NCBI GenBank assembly: GCA_043747745.1
Contig: JAYTOP010000026.1
Location: 28,498-92,497 of the forward strand
DNA: 64,000 nucleotides
Direction of reading: 5' to 3'
Origin: SZAS-103 sp043747745
GTDB taxonomy: Bacteria > Pseudomonadota > Gammaproteobacteria > Xanthomonadales > Xanthomonadaceae
In this document: one piece after another, positions 1 to 8,299 of the stretch
How positions within the stretch are numbered: the first letter of the stretch is position 1
Layout of the letters: each line of letters opens with the position of its first letter
The notes under the pieces: generated by a model
Seen by the model: only the letters and a program-made list of their open reading frames with translations
Told to the model about the DNA's origin: nothing
Databases searched by the model: none
Program-made: the position numbers and the translations under genes

Positions 1-288
1 GTTATAGACAAAGTCATTGCGAACAAGTTTTAGGTAACGCTCTGCGCTGTCTCCCGCGACCTTCTTGCCGAAATAGTCGCTCTGAAGGACAAGGCCATGT
101 TCGCCTGAGAGGCTCAATACATTGTCGCCATCTCCCGTGACTGCTCTGTCGGATACGGGGCGGGCAATTTTCTGGAGTTGTGTCTGCTCCCACCCCTCCG
201 CATCCCGAAATTCCGGAAAGCGCAGCTTGGGCGACAACGCGGGTTTGCCGTCGGGCTTCGGGGTCTTGGTGTTCGCCTTATTGTTCAT
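1..288 (-). CDS. hsdS: Type I restriction-modification specificity subunit HsdS, N-terminal part, runs off window
   Basis: The reading frame opens at an ATG at 288 and stays open for 96 codons to the window edge, so the gene continues to the left. The product begins MNNKANTKTPKPDGK and carries LRFPEFRDAEGWE about 20 residues in, an opening typical of HsdS proteins in which a polar leader precedes the first target recognition domain. HsdS recognises the DNA target and joins HsdM and HsdR in the complex. The start codon overlaps the last codons of hsdR by 11 nt, so the two are translationally coupled. No hsdM is visible here; it would have to lie further left or elsewhere. The family call is firm from the opening and the context, but the recognition specificity cannot be read from this fragment. 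Confidence 0.85.
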   Translation of the reverse strand, partial: MNNKANTKTPKPDGKPALSPKLRFPEFRDAEGWEQTQLQKIARPVSDRAVTGDGDNVLSLSGEHGLVLQSDYFGKKVAGDSAERYLKLVRNDFVYN

Positions 289-3284
289 ACGCGCTGAGTC
301 CTGAGATGTCCCGGCCTTGGGCGCGTTTGGTAAGCAGAGGATGCAAATCGGCCATCAGGGCAAGTTCGGTCTGGGAGCGGGCTTTCCAGCCGAGGTCCAG
401 CGGGGCCATCAGGTCGCTGAGTTGCTCGCCATCGAAAATCATCCGTTGCAGGATGCCGTCCACGAAGGCTTGCAGCGCGGCGGTGGCGAGCTGGTGCCGG
501 GCGGCGATGCTGGCGAGTTCGGCCGCGTCCTTTTCCGCCTTGAAGCGGGTGTAGCCCTCGCGGATGGCGGCCTCGGAGAGGCCTTCGCCGGCTTTGAGGG
601 TGCGGATGTAGGCGGCGATGTCCTCGCGCTCGTTCATGAACTTGGCATCTGATTGGATGAGTGCGATGACTTGCTCGTGGTTCATTACTTGCTTGCCCGG
701 CGTCTGCTGGGAGAAGCGGGAGATGAGGCCCATGATGTAGTCGTAATCAATGAGGGCGGAGGCAAAGAGCACGAACTCGAAATCGAGCTGGTCCACGTCG
801 TGCGGAGCAGGTTTGTCGCTGCCTTTGCCCTGCTGGGCCTTGAGGCGCTGGGCGGTTTCCAGATAGGCGCCGCGGAAGCCGAGCAAGTTTTCCTTGGGCA
901 GGATCTGCTCGATGGCGGCGGCGTTGTCGTCGGTTAGATCGGTGTATTGGTCGAGCTGGGTTTTGAGACGCTGGACTTCCTTGAAGTGGTTGATGAAGGC
1001 GGCGCGGGCGGCATCGCCTTGGAGATTCGGCACAGCCTCCGGGGCGGTGTCCAGGCCCTGGGATTTCATGAAGGCGAAGCTTCTGCACGGCGGCCTCAAG
1101 CTTCTGAATGACCACCGGGGCTTTATCCACCAGCCAGATTTCGCGGGCTTTCTCGCCGGCCTGCCCGCCAGAGAACAAGGCGATGGCGGCATCCACAGCA
1201 TCCCGCTGCTGGCGGAAGTCCAGAATATTGCCATACGGCTTGGTGCCGTTGAGCACGCGGTTGGTTCGCGAGAAGGCCTGAATCAAGCCGTGGTGCTTGA
1301 GGTTCTTGTCCACGTACAGCGTATTGAGAAATTTGGAATCGAAGCCGGTAAGCAGCATGTCCACCACGATGGTGATGTCGATTTTCTGTGCGTGGGGAAA
1401 ATCTGCATTTGGCCACTGCTGGTCTTTGATGCGCTTTTGCACATCCTGAAAGTAGAGGTCGAACTCGCCGAGGGTGTGATTGGTGCCGTAGCGCGTGTTG
1501 TAGTCGGCGAGGATGGCCTTGAGGGCGGCCTTTTTCTTCTCGGGCTCGACGGCGTTGTCTTCCTTTTCCTGCGGCAGGTCTTCCTGAATCTGCTTCACGT
1601 CGGCATCGCCCTCGGCGGGCGGGGAGAAGACGCAGGCGATGTTCAGCGGCTGGAAGTTGGGGTCGGCAGCCTGCTTTTCCGCCTGCATGGTCTTAAACAG
1701 CGCGTGATATTCGATGGCGTCGTTGATGGAGGCGGTGGCAAGCAGGGCATTGAATCGGCGCTGTCCGGTGGCGGCATCGTGCTTGGCGAGGATGGCCTCG
1801 ATGACGGCGCGTTTGGCGATGGCCTCACCGGGCTTGGGCGGCTTGTCGCCTTTCGGCTTGAAGTAATCGACGTGGAAACGCAGGACGTTCCCGTCTTCGA
1901 TGGCGTGGGTGATCGTGTAGGCATGGAGTTGCTTCTGGAATAGCTCTTCAGTGGTCTGCATCGAGGCCTGCTGGTCCTCGATCTTCACGCGGCTAGCGTT
2001 CTCCTCGAAGATGGGCGTGCCGGTGAAGCCGAAGAGCTGGGCCTGGGGGAAGAATTCCTTGATGGCCTTGTGGTTCTCACCGAACTGGGAGCGGTGGCAT
2101 TCGTCGAAAATGAAGACGATGCGCTTGTCGCGGAGCGGCTCGAGCTGCTGCTTGTAGGTCTGCAGGTCGTTGCTTTTCCGCTGCTTGTTGCGCTTGCTGT
2201 TGTCATCCAGCGCGAGCCCGAGCTTCTGGATGGTGGTGACGATGACCTTGTCGGCGTAGTCATCTGAGAGCAGGCGACGCACCAAGGTCCCGGTGTTGGT
2301 GTTTTCCTCGACGCAGCCTTCCTGGAATTTGTTGAACTCCTCGCGCGTCTGCCGATCGAGGTCCTTGCGGTCCACGACAAAGAGGCATTTCTCGATGTCG
2401 GGATTGTCCTTGAGCAGCGTGGATGCCTTGAAGGAAGTGAGCGTCTTGCCGCTGCCGGTGGTGTGCCAGATGTAGCCGTTGCCGCAGTTCTGATGGATGC
2501 AATCCACGATCTGCTTCACGGCATAGACCTGATACGGGCGCATCATCATGAGCTTCTGCTCGCTGGCGATGAGCACCATGTAGCGGCTGATGGTCTGGCC
2601 GAGCGTGCATTTGACGAGGAAGGTTTCGGCAAAGCTGACGAGGTGGGTGATCTTCTTGATGTCCTCGGCGGCGAACTGATAGACAGGCAGGAAACGCTCA
2701 TCCTGATTGAAAGCGAAATGGCGGGCATTGTTGTTGGCGAAGTAGTAAGTACTGTCGCGATTACTGACGATGAACAGCTGGAGGAAGCAGAGCAGCGTCT
2801 TGGTGTAGCCGTTGCCAGGGTCGTTCTTGTAATCGACGATCTGCTCCATGGCCCGGCGTGGACTGATGCCGAGTGTCTTCAGCTCGATCTGCACGCACGG
2901 CACGCCGTTGATGAGCAGGAGGACGTCGTAGCGGTGGTGGCTGTTGTCGGTGTTGATGCGGAGCTGGTTGACGACCTCGAAGGTGTTTTTGCACCAGTCC
3001 TTGATGTTGACGAGCGTGTAGTTCAACGGGGTGCCGTCGTCGCGGGTGAAGCTGTTGCGCTCGCGCAGGGTGCGGGCGGCGGTGAAGACATCCGGAGAGA
3101 TGATTTCTTCCAGCAGGCGAGGGAATTCGCCGGGCGTCAGGCTGACGCGGTTCAGGGCTTCGAATTTTTCGCGGAAATTCTTTTCCAGCGAAGCCCGGTC
3201 ACAAATATCCGCGCGATAGACGTACTTCAAGCCCTCAAGCTTTTCGATGAGTTCGTCTTCAAGGTTGCGTTCGGAGACTTTCAT
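278..3284 (-). pseudogene. hsdR: Type I restriction endonuclease subunit HsdR, frameshifted
   Basis: This is the ATP-dependent translocase and nuclease subunit of a type I R-M system. The N-terminal nuclease domain shows D120 and an IELK motif (133-136). The helicase part has TTGSGKT (275-281), DECH (394-397) and a following GFTGTP. Frame one runs from ATG 3284 (a TTG at 3293 is possible) and loses homology near 1075-1083. The true C-terminal half continues in another frame from about 1078 down to a TAA at 278-280 and contains the typical helical EcoR124-like end (NHEQVIALIQ, YTRFKAEKD). Joined, the two parts give about 1000 residues, normal for HsdR. One extra base or a two-base loss after the KLEAAVQKL codons explains the break. 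Without repair, frame one would run on to 747 with a nonsense tail. It could be a real mutation or an assembly error. Confidence 0.85.
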
Positions 3285-3433
3285 GGCCACCAAGATTTGT
3301 TCGTCGACGCAGGATACCCGGCTTGAAACACCAGTGTGAGGGCGCAGTTGAATTTGCGCGCAAAGGTGGCCGAGTAAAGGGCTACAGATGTAGTCGGAAG
3401 CAAAGCGAACGGCGGTCGTTACCCCACAACGAC

Positions 3434-3533
3434 TCAGCCAGCCGCTGCGGCTTGCCTGAGCAGGCTTTAAGCCGGAATGCCCAAGCCCTGGTGCAGTTTC
3501 CGGATCGTCGCCAGTATCAGCTCAGGCCACGCT
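3434..3533 (-). pseudogene. Relic of HigA-like antitoxin C-terminus
   Basis: On the minus strand the frame ending at a TGA at 3434-3436 reads ELILATIRKLHQGLGIPA, then a TAA, then SLLRQAAAAG. HigA-type antitoxins (the COG5499 group) usually end with a helix followed by a sequence like IRRLHxGLGIPAESL, so the stop falls exactly where a glutamate codon (GAA) would be expected. The frame is also closed by a TGA just upstream, after the KALKSVA codons, and there is no toxin gene beside it. I read it as a dead fragment, possibly of a toxin-antitoxin or HTH regulator carried by the neighbouring island. The match is from memory of the family pattern, so confidence is modest. Confidence 0.4.
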
Positions 3534-3730
3534 CTTCAATGCCTTGCGCAACTCACGCCGCAAGGTCGCGACGGTGACTGCCACTGCATCGGCGTCGAGC
3601 GCGGCACGATATATGTATGGAGCAGCAAAAGGGTCGCCTCGCGGCGAGAGAGAGCTTGTGTGGCGGGACTACTCGGGACGTCCTGTCCCTCGCCCCTTTG
3701 GGGCCGGCTTCGCCGTTCGTTCCGGCATCC

Positions 3731-3809
3731 GACCGCCATGGATGGCGGAGGCGCTTTTCAACAGCGAAGCTGGTCAATGCCGAAAATGCAGGAGCAATTT
3801 TCGGCCTGC
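3731..3809 (+). repeat. REP-like element copy 1: palindromic box plus GCAGGAGCR hairpin
   Basis: The box at 3733-3748 is CCGCCAT-GG-ATGGCGG, a perfect 7-bp inverted repeat with a two-base centre. About 30 bases downstream a hairpin pairs GCCGAAAAT (3779-3787) with ATTTTCGGC (3797-3805) across a nine-base loop GCAGGAGCA. The GCAGG of the loop could pair with CCTGC at 3805-3809, a possible pseudoknot. A second copy lies at 43863-43915, with the same loop and a different but still paired stem. Confidence 0.65.
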
Positions 3810-3826
3810 CTCCACAGTCGAACCCT

Positions 3827-3927
3827 GCGGGCTCGCCTCCCGCCACCTCCATCGAGCGATCAAATAGAAAGGGCCGCACAAGGCGGCCCTTCTATTTGAT
3901 GGTGGAGGTGGCGGGAATCGAACCCGC
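3827..3927. repeat. Inverted duplication of the tmRNA T-arm/acceptor end
   Basis: The plus-strand stretch 3827-3850 matches the minus-strand tmRNA end (3927-3904) at 21 of 24 bases. It keeps the GCGGG/CCCGC T-stem and the CACCTCC acceptor half. Both arms continue into ATCAAATAG plus AAGGGCCGC, separated by ACAAG, so a large inverted repeat is centred near 3882. The left arm carries a few extra bases (GAGCG) before ATCAAATAG. Attachment-site remnants of tmRNA-targeting elements normally lie in direct orientation, so the inverted arrangement is unusual. Confidence 0.7.
3859..3900 (-). terminator. Terminator hairpin behind tmRNA
   Basis: ATCAAATAG-A-AAGGGCCGC pairs with GCGGCCCTT-CTATTTGAT across the loop ACAAG, with one bulged A. 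The hairpin follows directly on the CCA end of the tmRNA gene and is nearly symmetric. It should end tmRNA transcription and block read-through into the hsd region. Confidence 0.75.
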
Positions 3928-4252
3928 GTCCGAAAGTGCTCCATCCCCAGTTCTACATGCTTAGCACGGCGTTTGATCTCGTCCGGCGACAACACGACGT
4001 GCGAAGCACATCGACGGACCAGCGCGTTAGGTTAACCATCGACCGATGCGCGGCCAGTCAATGGCGATCCCGTGATAATGACCTTACATCCACGAGCACA
4101 GGCACAAGTGGGTTCAGGGCTTACGCCTTAAGCGGCGAGAGCGTAGTTGTCGTCGTTGGCAACTAGAGTTTGCCGCTGGATTAACGAGGAAAGCTGCCCC
4201 CTCGGCATGCACCAAGCGATTTTGCTACCCCCGTCGAAGCCTGGACACCCCC
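3900..4252 (-). ncRNA. ssrA: Transfer-messenger RNA (tmRNA)
   Basis: tmRNA rescues stalled ribosomes and tags the nascent peptide for proteolysis. The 5' end at 4252 reads GGGGGTG and pairs with CACCTCC near the 3' end (one G-U pair), forming the tRNA-like acceptor stem. The 3' part contains a T arm with TTCGATT in its loop and an encoded CCA (3902-3900). The 5' part has the hallmark CTTCGACGG. The tag frame reads ANDDNYALAA at 4160-4131, followed by TAA at 4130-4128, with the usual GCC resume codon. The length of 353 nt is normal. It lies 135 nt downstream of the isocitrate dehydrogenase gene on the same strand. SmpB is not in the window. Confidence 0.97.
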
Positions 4253-4387
4253 GGGGAAACTCAACATCGTCTGACCCACGCAGTGTAGGGGCGCTGGCTG
4301 GCCGCGACAAGTCTTCGGTGCGGACGGCGATGCCTACGTTCATGCAAGTCCGTTCGCGGCGCCCGTCGCGGGAATCACGGGCAGAAG

Positions 4388-5392
4388 CTAAACCCGTGAA
4401 GCGATCGCCTTCGCGAAGCCCATCGTGTTGCCCTCGCCGCCCAGGTCCGGCGTCAGCGCATCTTTCGCTTCCAGCGTCGCGCGAATCGCCTTGCGCAGGC
4501 GTTCGGCGTCGGCTGGTTTGCCGAGGTGGTCGAGCATCTGCGCTGCGCCGAGCAGCAGCGCGCAGGGATTCGCGAGACCCTTGCCTGCGATGTCCGGCGC
4601 GGAGCCGTGCACGGCCTCGAAAATCGCCGCGTCGGCACCAATATTTGCGCCCGGCGCGAGGCCGAGTCCGCCGACAAGTCCCGCGCAGAGGTCGGAGAGG
4701 ATGTCGCCGAACAAATTCGTGGTCACGATCACGTCGAACTGTTCGGGCTTCATCACGAGCTGCATGCAGGTGTTGTCGACGATCATCTCGTTGCACTGGA
4801 TGTCGGGATACTTTTGCGCGACTTCGCGCGCGACCTTCAGGAACAGGCCGGACGTGGACTTGAGGATGTTCGCCTTGTGCACGATCGTGACTTTCTTGCG
4901 GCCGATCTTGCGCGCCATGTCGAACGCATAGCGCACGATGCGTTCCGAGCCCTTGCGGGTGACGCGCTGCTGCAGGGTCGCGGTGTTGCCGTCGGCGGAG
5001 GTGTTCTGGCCCTCGCCGATGTATGCGCCCTCGGTGTTCTCGCGCACGGTGATGATGTCGATGTCGCTGTAGCGCGCCTTCGTGTTCGGGAAGCTGATCG
5101 CGGGGCGCACGTTTGCGTACAGGTCGAAGCGCTTTCGCAGTTCGACGTTGATCGAGGAGAAACCTTCGCCGACCGGCGTGGTCAACGGACTTTTCAGCGC
5201 GACACGATGACGCGCGATGGATTCGAGCGTGGACGCAGGCAACAGTTCGCCGTGTTTCTGCAGCGCGGCCATGCCCGCTTCGACAAATTCGTATTCCAAG
5301 CCGACGTTCATGGCGTCGAGCACATACAGCGTGGCGTCCATGATTTCCGGGCCGATGCCATCGCCACGGATCACTGCAATCGTCTGGGTCAT
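4388..5392 (-). CDS. icd: NAD-dependent isocitrate dehydrogenase
   Basis: This 334-residue beta-decarboxylating dehydrogenase should oxidise isocitrate to 2-oxoglutarate in the TCA cycle. It opens with IRGDGIGPEI. The substrate loop reads SSINVELRKRFDLYANVRP, where a serine-asparagine pair replaces the hydrophobic residues of isopropylmalate dehydrogenase. The late motif HGSAPDIAGKGLANP has an aspartate-isoleucine pair where NADP enzymes carry lysine-tyrosine, which points to NAD. The ATG at 5392 was chosen because AAGAAGAA lies just upstream and homology begins there, although the frame stays open back to 5569. The protein is shorter than E. coli Icd (about 416) and resembles the mitochondrial/Xanthomonas NAD type. 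Homoisocitrate or tartrate dehydrogenase is a less likely alternative. Confidence 0.9.
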   Translation of the reverse strand: MTQTIAVIRGDGIGPEIMDATLYVLDAMNVGLEYEFVEAGMAALQKHGELLPASTLESIARHRVALKSPLTTPVGEGFSSINVELRKRFDLYANVRPAISFPNTKARYSDIDIITVRENTEGAYIGEGQNTSADGNTATLQQRVTRKGSERIVRYAFDMARKIGRKKVTIVHKANILKSTSGLFLKVAREVAQKYPDIQCNEMIVDNTCMQLVMKPEQFDVIVTTNLFGDILSDLCAGLVGGLGLAPGANIGADAAIFEAVHGSAPDIAGKGLANPCALLLGAAQMLDHLGKPADAERLRKAIRATLEAKDALTPDLGGEGNTMGFAKAIASRV

Positions 5393-5601
5393 GCGGTTTT
5401 CTTCTTGCAGAGCGGCAGTCCGAATGGCTGCCGGGATAGGGGAATTATGCCAGATGCCGATTTCAGGGCCGGGCATTCCGGCGTCACGATGGACCAGATA
5501 TTGGGAGATATCGCTGGACTTGGCCGACCGAGCGGCGCATTTTTTGCAAAAGCCACTTGGCGCGCTCAACCCAAACGCAAACCATCATGAGGATGCTGAA
5601 C

Positions 5602-7410
5602 ATGTTGCGCAGGATCGTCGGCAATGGAGCAATCATCCTGGCCATGTCGGCCATGCCGGGAGCGCAGTCGGCGATGGCAGCGCAACCGGCTGCTGCGGTC
5701 GGCGTCGTCGTGACGCCCGGCACTGCCGCGGCTGCGGCCGATGGCAGCGTGCAGTTCAGTGCGACGGTGACCGGATCGACCAATCACAAAGTCGCGTGGC
5801 TGGTGAACGGCGTACCGGGTGGCGCGCCATCAATGGGAACCATCTCCACGACCGGCCTGTACGTGGCACCTGCAGGCAACGCGGGCCCGCTCAGCGTGAG
5901 CGTGGCAGCTGTCGCTGCAGTGGCTCCGCTCGCGACAGGAACGGCGTCGGTCGATGTCGCAGCGACAACATTTTCGGGGGCGAGCTATCACGTTGCCACC
6001 GGCGGCAGCGACAACAGCAACGGCAATGCCGCGACGCCGTGGCGGACGATCCAGCATGCGGTTGCTGCCGTCCCGGTGGGCGGCACCGTGCTGGTGCATG
6101 GCGGCGTCTATCACGAGGCGGTGACGATCACACGTTCCGGTAATTTTTCGGCCGGTTACATCACGGTCGCATCGGCACCGGGCGAGACGGCGATTCTCGA
6201 CGGAACCGGCATCGCAGTCGGCAACGGCGGCCAGCAGGGCTTGTTCACCCTCTACAACGTGAACTATGTGCGCGTGATGGGCTTCGAGATCCGCAACTAC
6301 ACGACGGCCAAGACGACTGAAGTGCCGGCCGGCATCTTCGTCTACGGCTTCGGCAACCACATCGAGATCCGCAACAACCATATCCACAACATCTCCACGA
6401 CGGTGAAGACATCGGCCGGCAATGCGTTCGGCATGGCGATCTACGGCACTGCGAGCGCGCCGATCAGCAACCTGATCATCGATGGCAACGAACTCGACCA
6501 CCTGGTAACCGGTTACAGCGAATCGCTGTCGGTGAACGGCAATGTGCGGAACTGGCAGGTCACCCACAATCGGGTTCACGACAACAACAATATCGGCATC
6601 GTCGCGATCGGCTTCGAGCAAACGGCACCGACGGTGAGCCTCGACCAGGCGCGCGACGGCTGGATCGCAGGCAACGTCGTCTACAACATCAGCTCGGTGA
6701 AGAACCCTGCGTACGGCGGCCAACCGGGTGCCGACGGCATCTATGTGGATGGCGGCACGCGGATCACGATCGAGCGCAACACGATCGACCATGCGGATCT
6801 CGGCATCGAGCTCGCGAGCGAGCATCTGACCCGCACGACGAGCTTCGTGACGGCGCGCAATAATCTCGTCTGGGACAGCCTCGTCACTGGCATCTCGATC
6901 GGCGGCTACGCGTCCAACGTCGGCGGCACCGACCACTGCACCATCGCCAACAACACGCTGTACGGGAACGACACAAGCCACTCCGGCAGCGGCGAGTTCC
7001 AGATCCAGTTCCATGCGACCAGCAACCTGTTTGACAACAACATCCTTTACGCCAACGCGCAGGGCCTGCTGGTGAACAGTTTTGTCAATTACGGCACGTC
7101 GTCGCCAGCGACGTTCGACCGGAACCTGTATTACACGATCGTCGGCAGCTCCGCAGCGGAATGGACGTGGAGCGGCACGAGCATCACCTCGTTCGCAGCT
7201 TTCAGGGCGGCTAGCCATGGCGAGACGAACGGGCTGTTGGCCAATCCCGTGTTCACCAGCACGACGCTATTGGATCTGCACTTGGCGACCGGGTCGCCAG
7301 GAATCGATAGCGGCAGCAATCTCGGACTGGCGGTCGAGGGCTCCCGTGATTTCGACGGGAATGCACGGATCATCGGCGCGGGGATTGATCGCGGAGCGTA
7401 CGAACGCTGA
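5602..7410 (+). CDS. Secreted right-handed beta-helix protein with N-terminal Ig-like segment
   Basis: The ATG at 5602 has AGGA eight bases upstream; in-frame ATGs at 5557, 5587 and 5593 are alternatives. A signal peptide (LRRIVGNGAIILAMSAMPG, cut near AMAAQ) precedes a bacterial Ig-like stretch (residues about 35-115, with VTPGTAAAAADGSVQFSATV and a WLVNG motif). Next comes a SDNSNGNAATPWRTIQHAV segment typical of secreted DUF1565/pectate-lyase-like folds. From about residue 170 to 540 there are many short turns such as IEIRNNHIHN and ITIERNTIDH, the regular rungs of a parallel beta helix. It ends with GAYER, a common terminus of such proteins. It probably binds or cleaves an extracellular polysaccharide, but I see no motif that fixes the activity. 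No clear operon partner. Confidence 0.85.
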   Translation: MLRRIVGNGAIILAMSAMPGAQSAMAAQPAAAVGVVVTPGTAAAAADGSVQFSATVTGSTNHKVAWLVNGVPGGAPSMGTISTTGLYVAPAGNAGPLSVSVAAVAAVAPLATGTASVDVAATTFSGASYHVATGGSDNSNGNAATPWRTIQHAVAAVPVGGTVLVHGGVYHEAVTITRSGNFSAGYITVASAPGETAILDGTGIAVGNGGQQGLFTLYNVNYVRVMGFEIRNYTTAKTTEVPAGIFVYGFGNHIEIRNNHIHNISTTVKTSAGNAFGMAIYGTASAPISNLIIDGNELDHLVTGYSESLSVNGNVRNWQVTHNRVHDNNNIGIVAIGFEQTAPTVSLDQARDGWIAGNVVYNISSVKNPAYGGQPGADGIYVDGGTRITIERNTIDHADLGIELASEHLTRTTSFVTARNNLVWDSLVTGISIGGYASNVGGTDHCTIANNTLYGNDTSHSGSGEFQIQFHATSNLFDNNILYANAQGLLVNSFVNYGTSSPATFDRNLYYTIVGSSAAEWTWSGTSITSFAAFRAASHGETNGLLANPVFTSTTLLDLHLATGSPGIDSGSNLGLAVEGSRDFDGNARIIGAGIDRGAYER

Positions 7411-7457
7411 TGCTCTCCTCCCCTTTGCGAAGCAAGGGGAAGTTGGAATGGGGTGAA

Positions 7458-7880
7458 TCAATCGTGCGGATGTGCAGCCGTTGAGGATGCATTCGCATCG
7501 CCGCTCTCAAGCCGGTCCAGGAAATCCACCCCGCGCCGCAAGTGCGGGATCACGATGCTGCCGCCGACTACCAGCGCGATACCGAATGCCTCGAAGAATT
7601 CCGCGCGGGTCACGCCGACGTTCTTGCTCTGCGCGATGTGATAGCTGATGCAATCGTCGCAGCGCAACACCATCGACGCGACGAGGCCGAGCAGTTCCTT
7701 GGTCTTCTCGTCGAGCGCGCCGGGCTTGTAGGTCTGGGTGTCGAGCGCGAAGAAGCGCCGGATGACCTGATTGTCCTCACCGAGGATGCGTGCATTCATG
7801 CGCTGGCGGAACGCGGTGAACTCGGCTACACGGTCACTTTCGCTCAGGGCGACGCCGTCCTGCCCTTCATTGGTGCTCAT
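7458..7880 (-). CDS. Carboxymuconolactone decarboxylase/AhpD-family protein
   Basis: This 140-residue all-helical protein carries the AhpD-family redox motif in LRCDDCISYHIAQSKNVG, with a CxxC and a downstream histidine, followed by GIALVVGGSIVIPHLRRG. AhpD relatives act as thiol peroxidase partners or alkylhydroperoxidases. True gamma-carboxymuconolactone decarboxylases usually lack the CxxC, so a redox role is preferred. The start ATG (7880) overlaps the grxC stop by 4 nt (ATGA), giving a two-gene operon with a glutaredoxin and supporting a thiol-based peroxide function. The physiological electron donor cannot be seen. Confidence 0.88.
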   Translation of the reverse strand: MSTNEGQDGVALSESDRVAEFTAFRQRMNARILGEDNQVIRRFFALDTQTYKPGALDEKTKELLGLVASMVLRCDDCISYHIAQSKNVGVTRAEFFEAFGIALVVGGSIVIPHLRRGVDFLDRLESGDANASSTAAHPHD

Positions 7881-8146
7881 GTGGCGCTCTCCAGCAACGG
7901 CAACAACCCGCCCTGGCGATCCAGTGCGATTAGTTCTTCGTAGCCGCCGACGTGGGTGTCGCCGATGAAGATCTGCGGCACGCTGCTGCGGTTGGTGCGC
8001 GCAGCCATCGCGGCGCGGTTGGCCGGGTCGGTGTCGACGCGCAACTCGGTCCAGCTTCGGCCCTTGCTCTTGAGGAAATTCTTGGCAGCCACGCAATACG
8101 GGCAGATGCCGGTGCTGTAAATGGTAATGACGGGGGCCTGGGGCAT
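7877..8146 (-). CDS. grxC: Glutaredoxin 3
   Basis: An 89-residue dithiol glutaredoxin with the active site CPYC in STGICPYCVAAKNFLK, the cis-proline segment SSVPQIFIG and the following GGYEEL glutathione-binding turn. It should reduce disulfides and glutathione mixed disulfides in the cytoplasm. The frame is open further upstream to 8176, but ATG 8146 (MPQAPVITIYSTG) is the natural family start. It is the first gene of a pair with the AhpD-like gene, and it diverges from the BepA-like gene across a gap of about 150 bp that must hold both promoters. Confidence 0.93.
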   Translation of the reverse strand: MPQAPVITIYSTGICPYCVAAKNFLKSKGRSWTELRVDTDPANRAAMAARTNRSSVPQIFIGDTHVGGYEELIALDRQGGLLPLLESAT

Positions 8147-8299
8147 TGAAAGGAACTCTGGTCGGGATGCGAACACTATGGTGGCAGGTCGCCGCTTTTT
8201 CCATCCGACGGAAACCGGGCCGCCTTAACCGGCGGTTCACACGCCAGCTGGCCTGCTTGCTGCATGCTGGGCCATCGTTCACGCAAGACAGGATTGCCG

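Larger units (their letters stand above)
3285..3858. other. Intergenic region between hsdR and tmRNA with decayed sequence
   Basis: No intact gene is visible in this stretch of about 570 bases. It contains a relic of a HigA-like antitoxin tail (3434-3533, minus), a short open tail reading ATLRRELRKALKSVA just upstream of that relic on the same strand, a REP-like element (3731-3809) and a degenerate inverted copy of the tmRNA T arm and acceptor end (3827-3850). The six-frame readings here lack any family resemblance. The mix of relics next to a tmRNA 3' end fits the scarred junction of an integrated island. Confidence 0.6.

Noticed and set aside
747..1075. Tail of the long minus frame that runs past the conserved HsdR part
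   Set aside because: Beyond about 1075 this frame encodes Pro/Arg-rich nonsense, while a different frame carries the real HsdR C-terminus.
894..1943. Long plus-strand open frame opposite hsdR
   Set aside because: It is an antisense shadow of hsdR with no homology, an effect of GC-rich codon bias.
4388..5392. 3-isopropylmalate dehydrogenase (LeuB) as the identity of the gene
   Set aside because: The substrate loop has the Ser/Asn pattern of isocitrate dehydrogenase and no leu genes are near.
5830..7218. Long minus-strand open frame opposite the beta-helix gene
   Set aside because: It has an Arg/Ala/Asp-rich composition and no family features; the sense frame has a signal peptide and beta-helix rungs.
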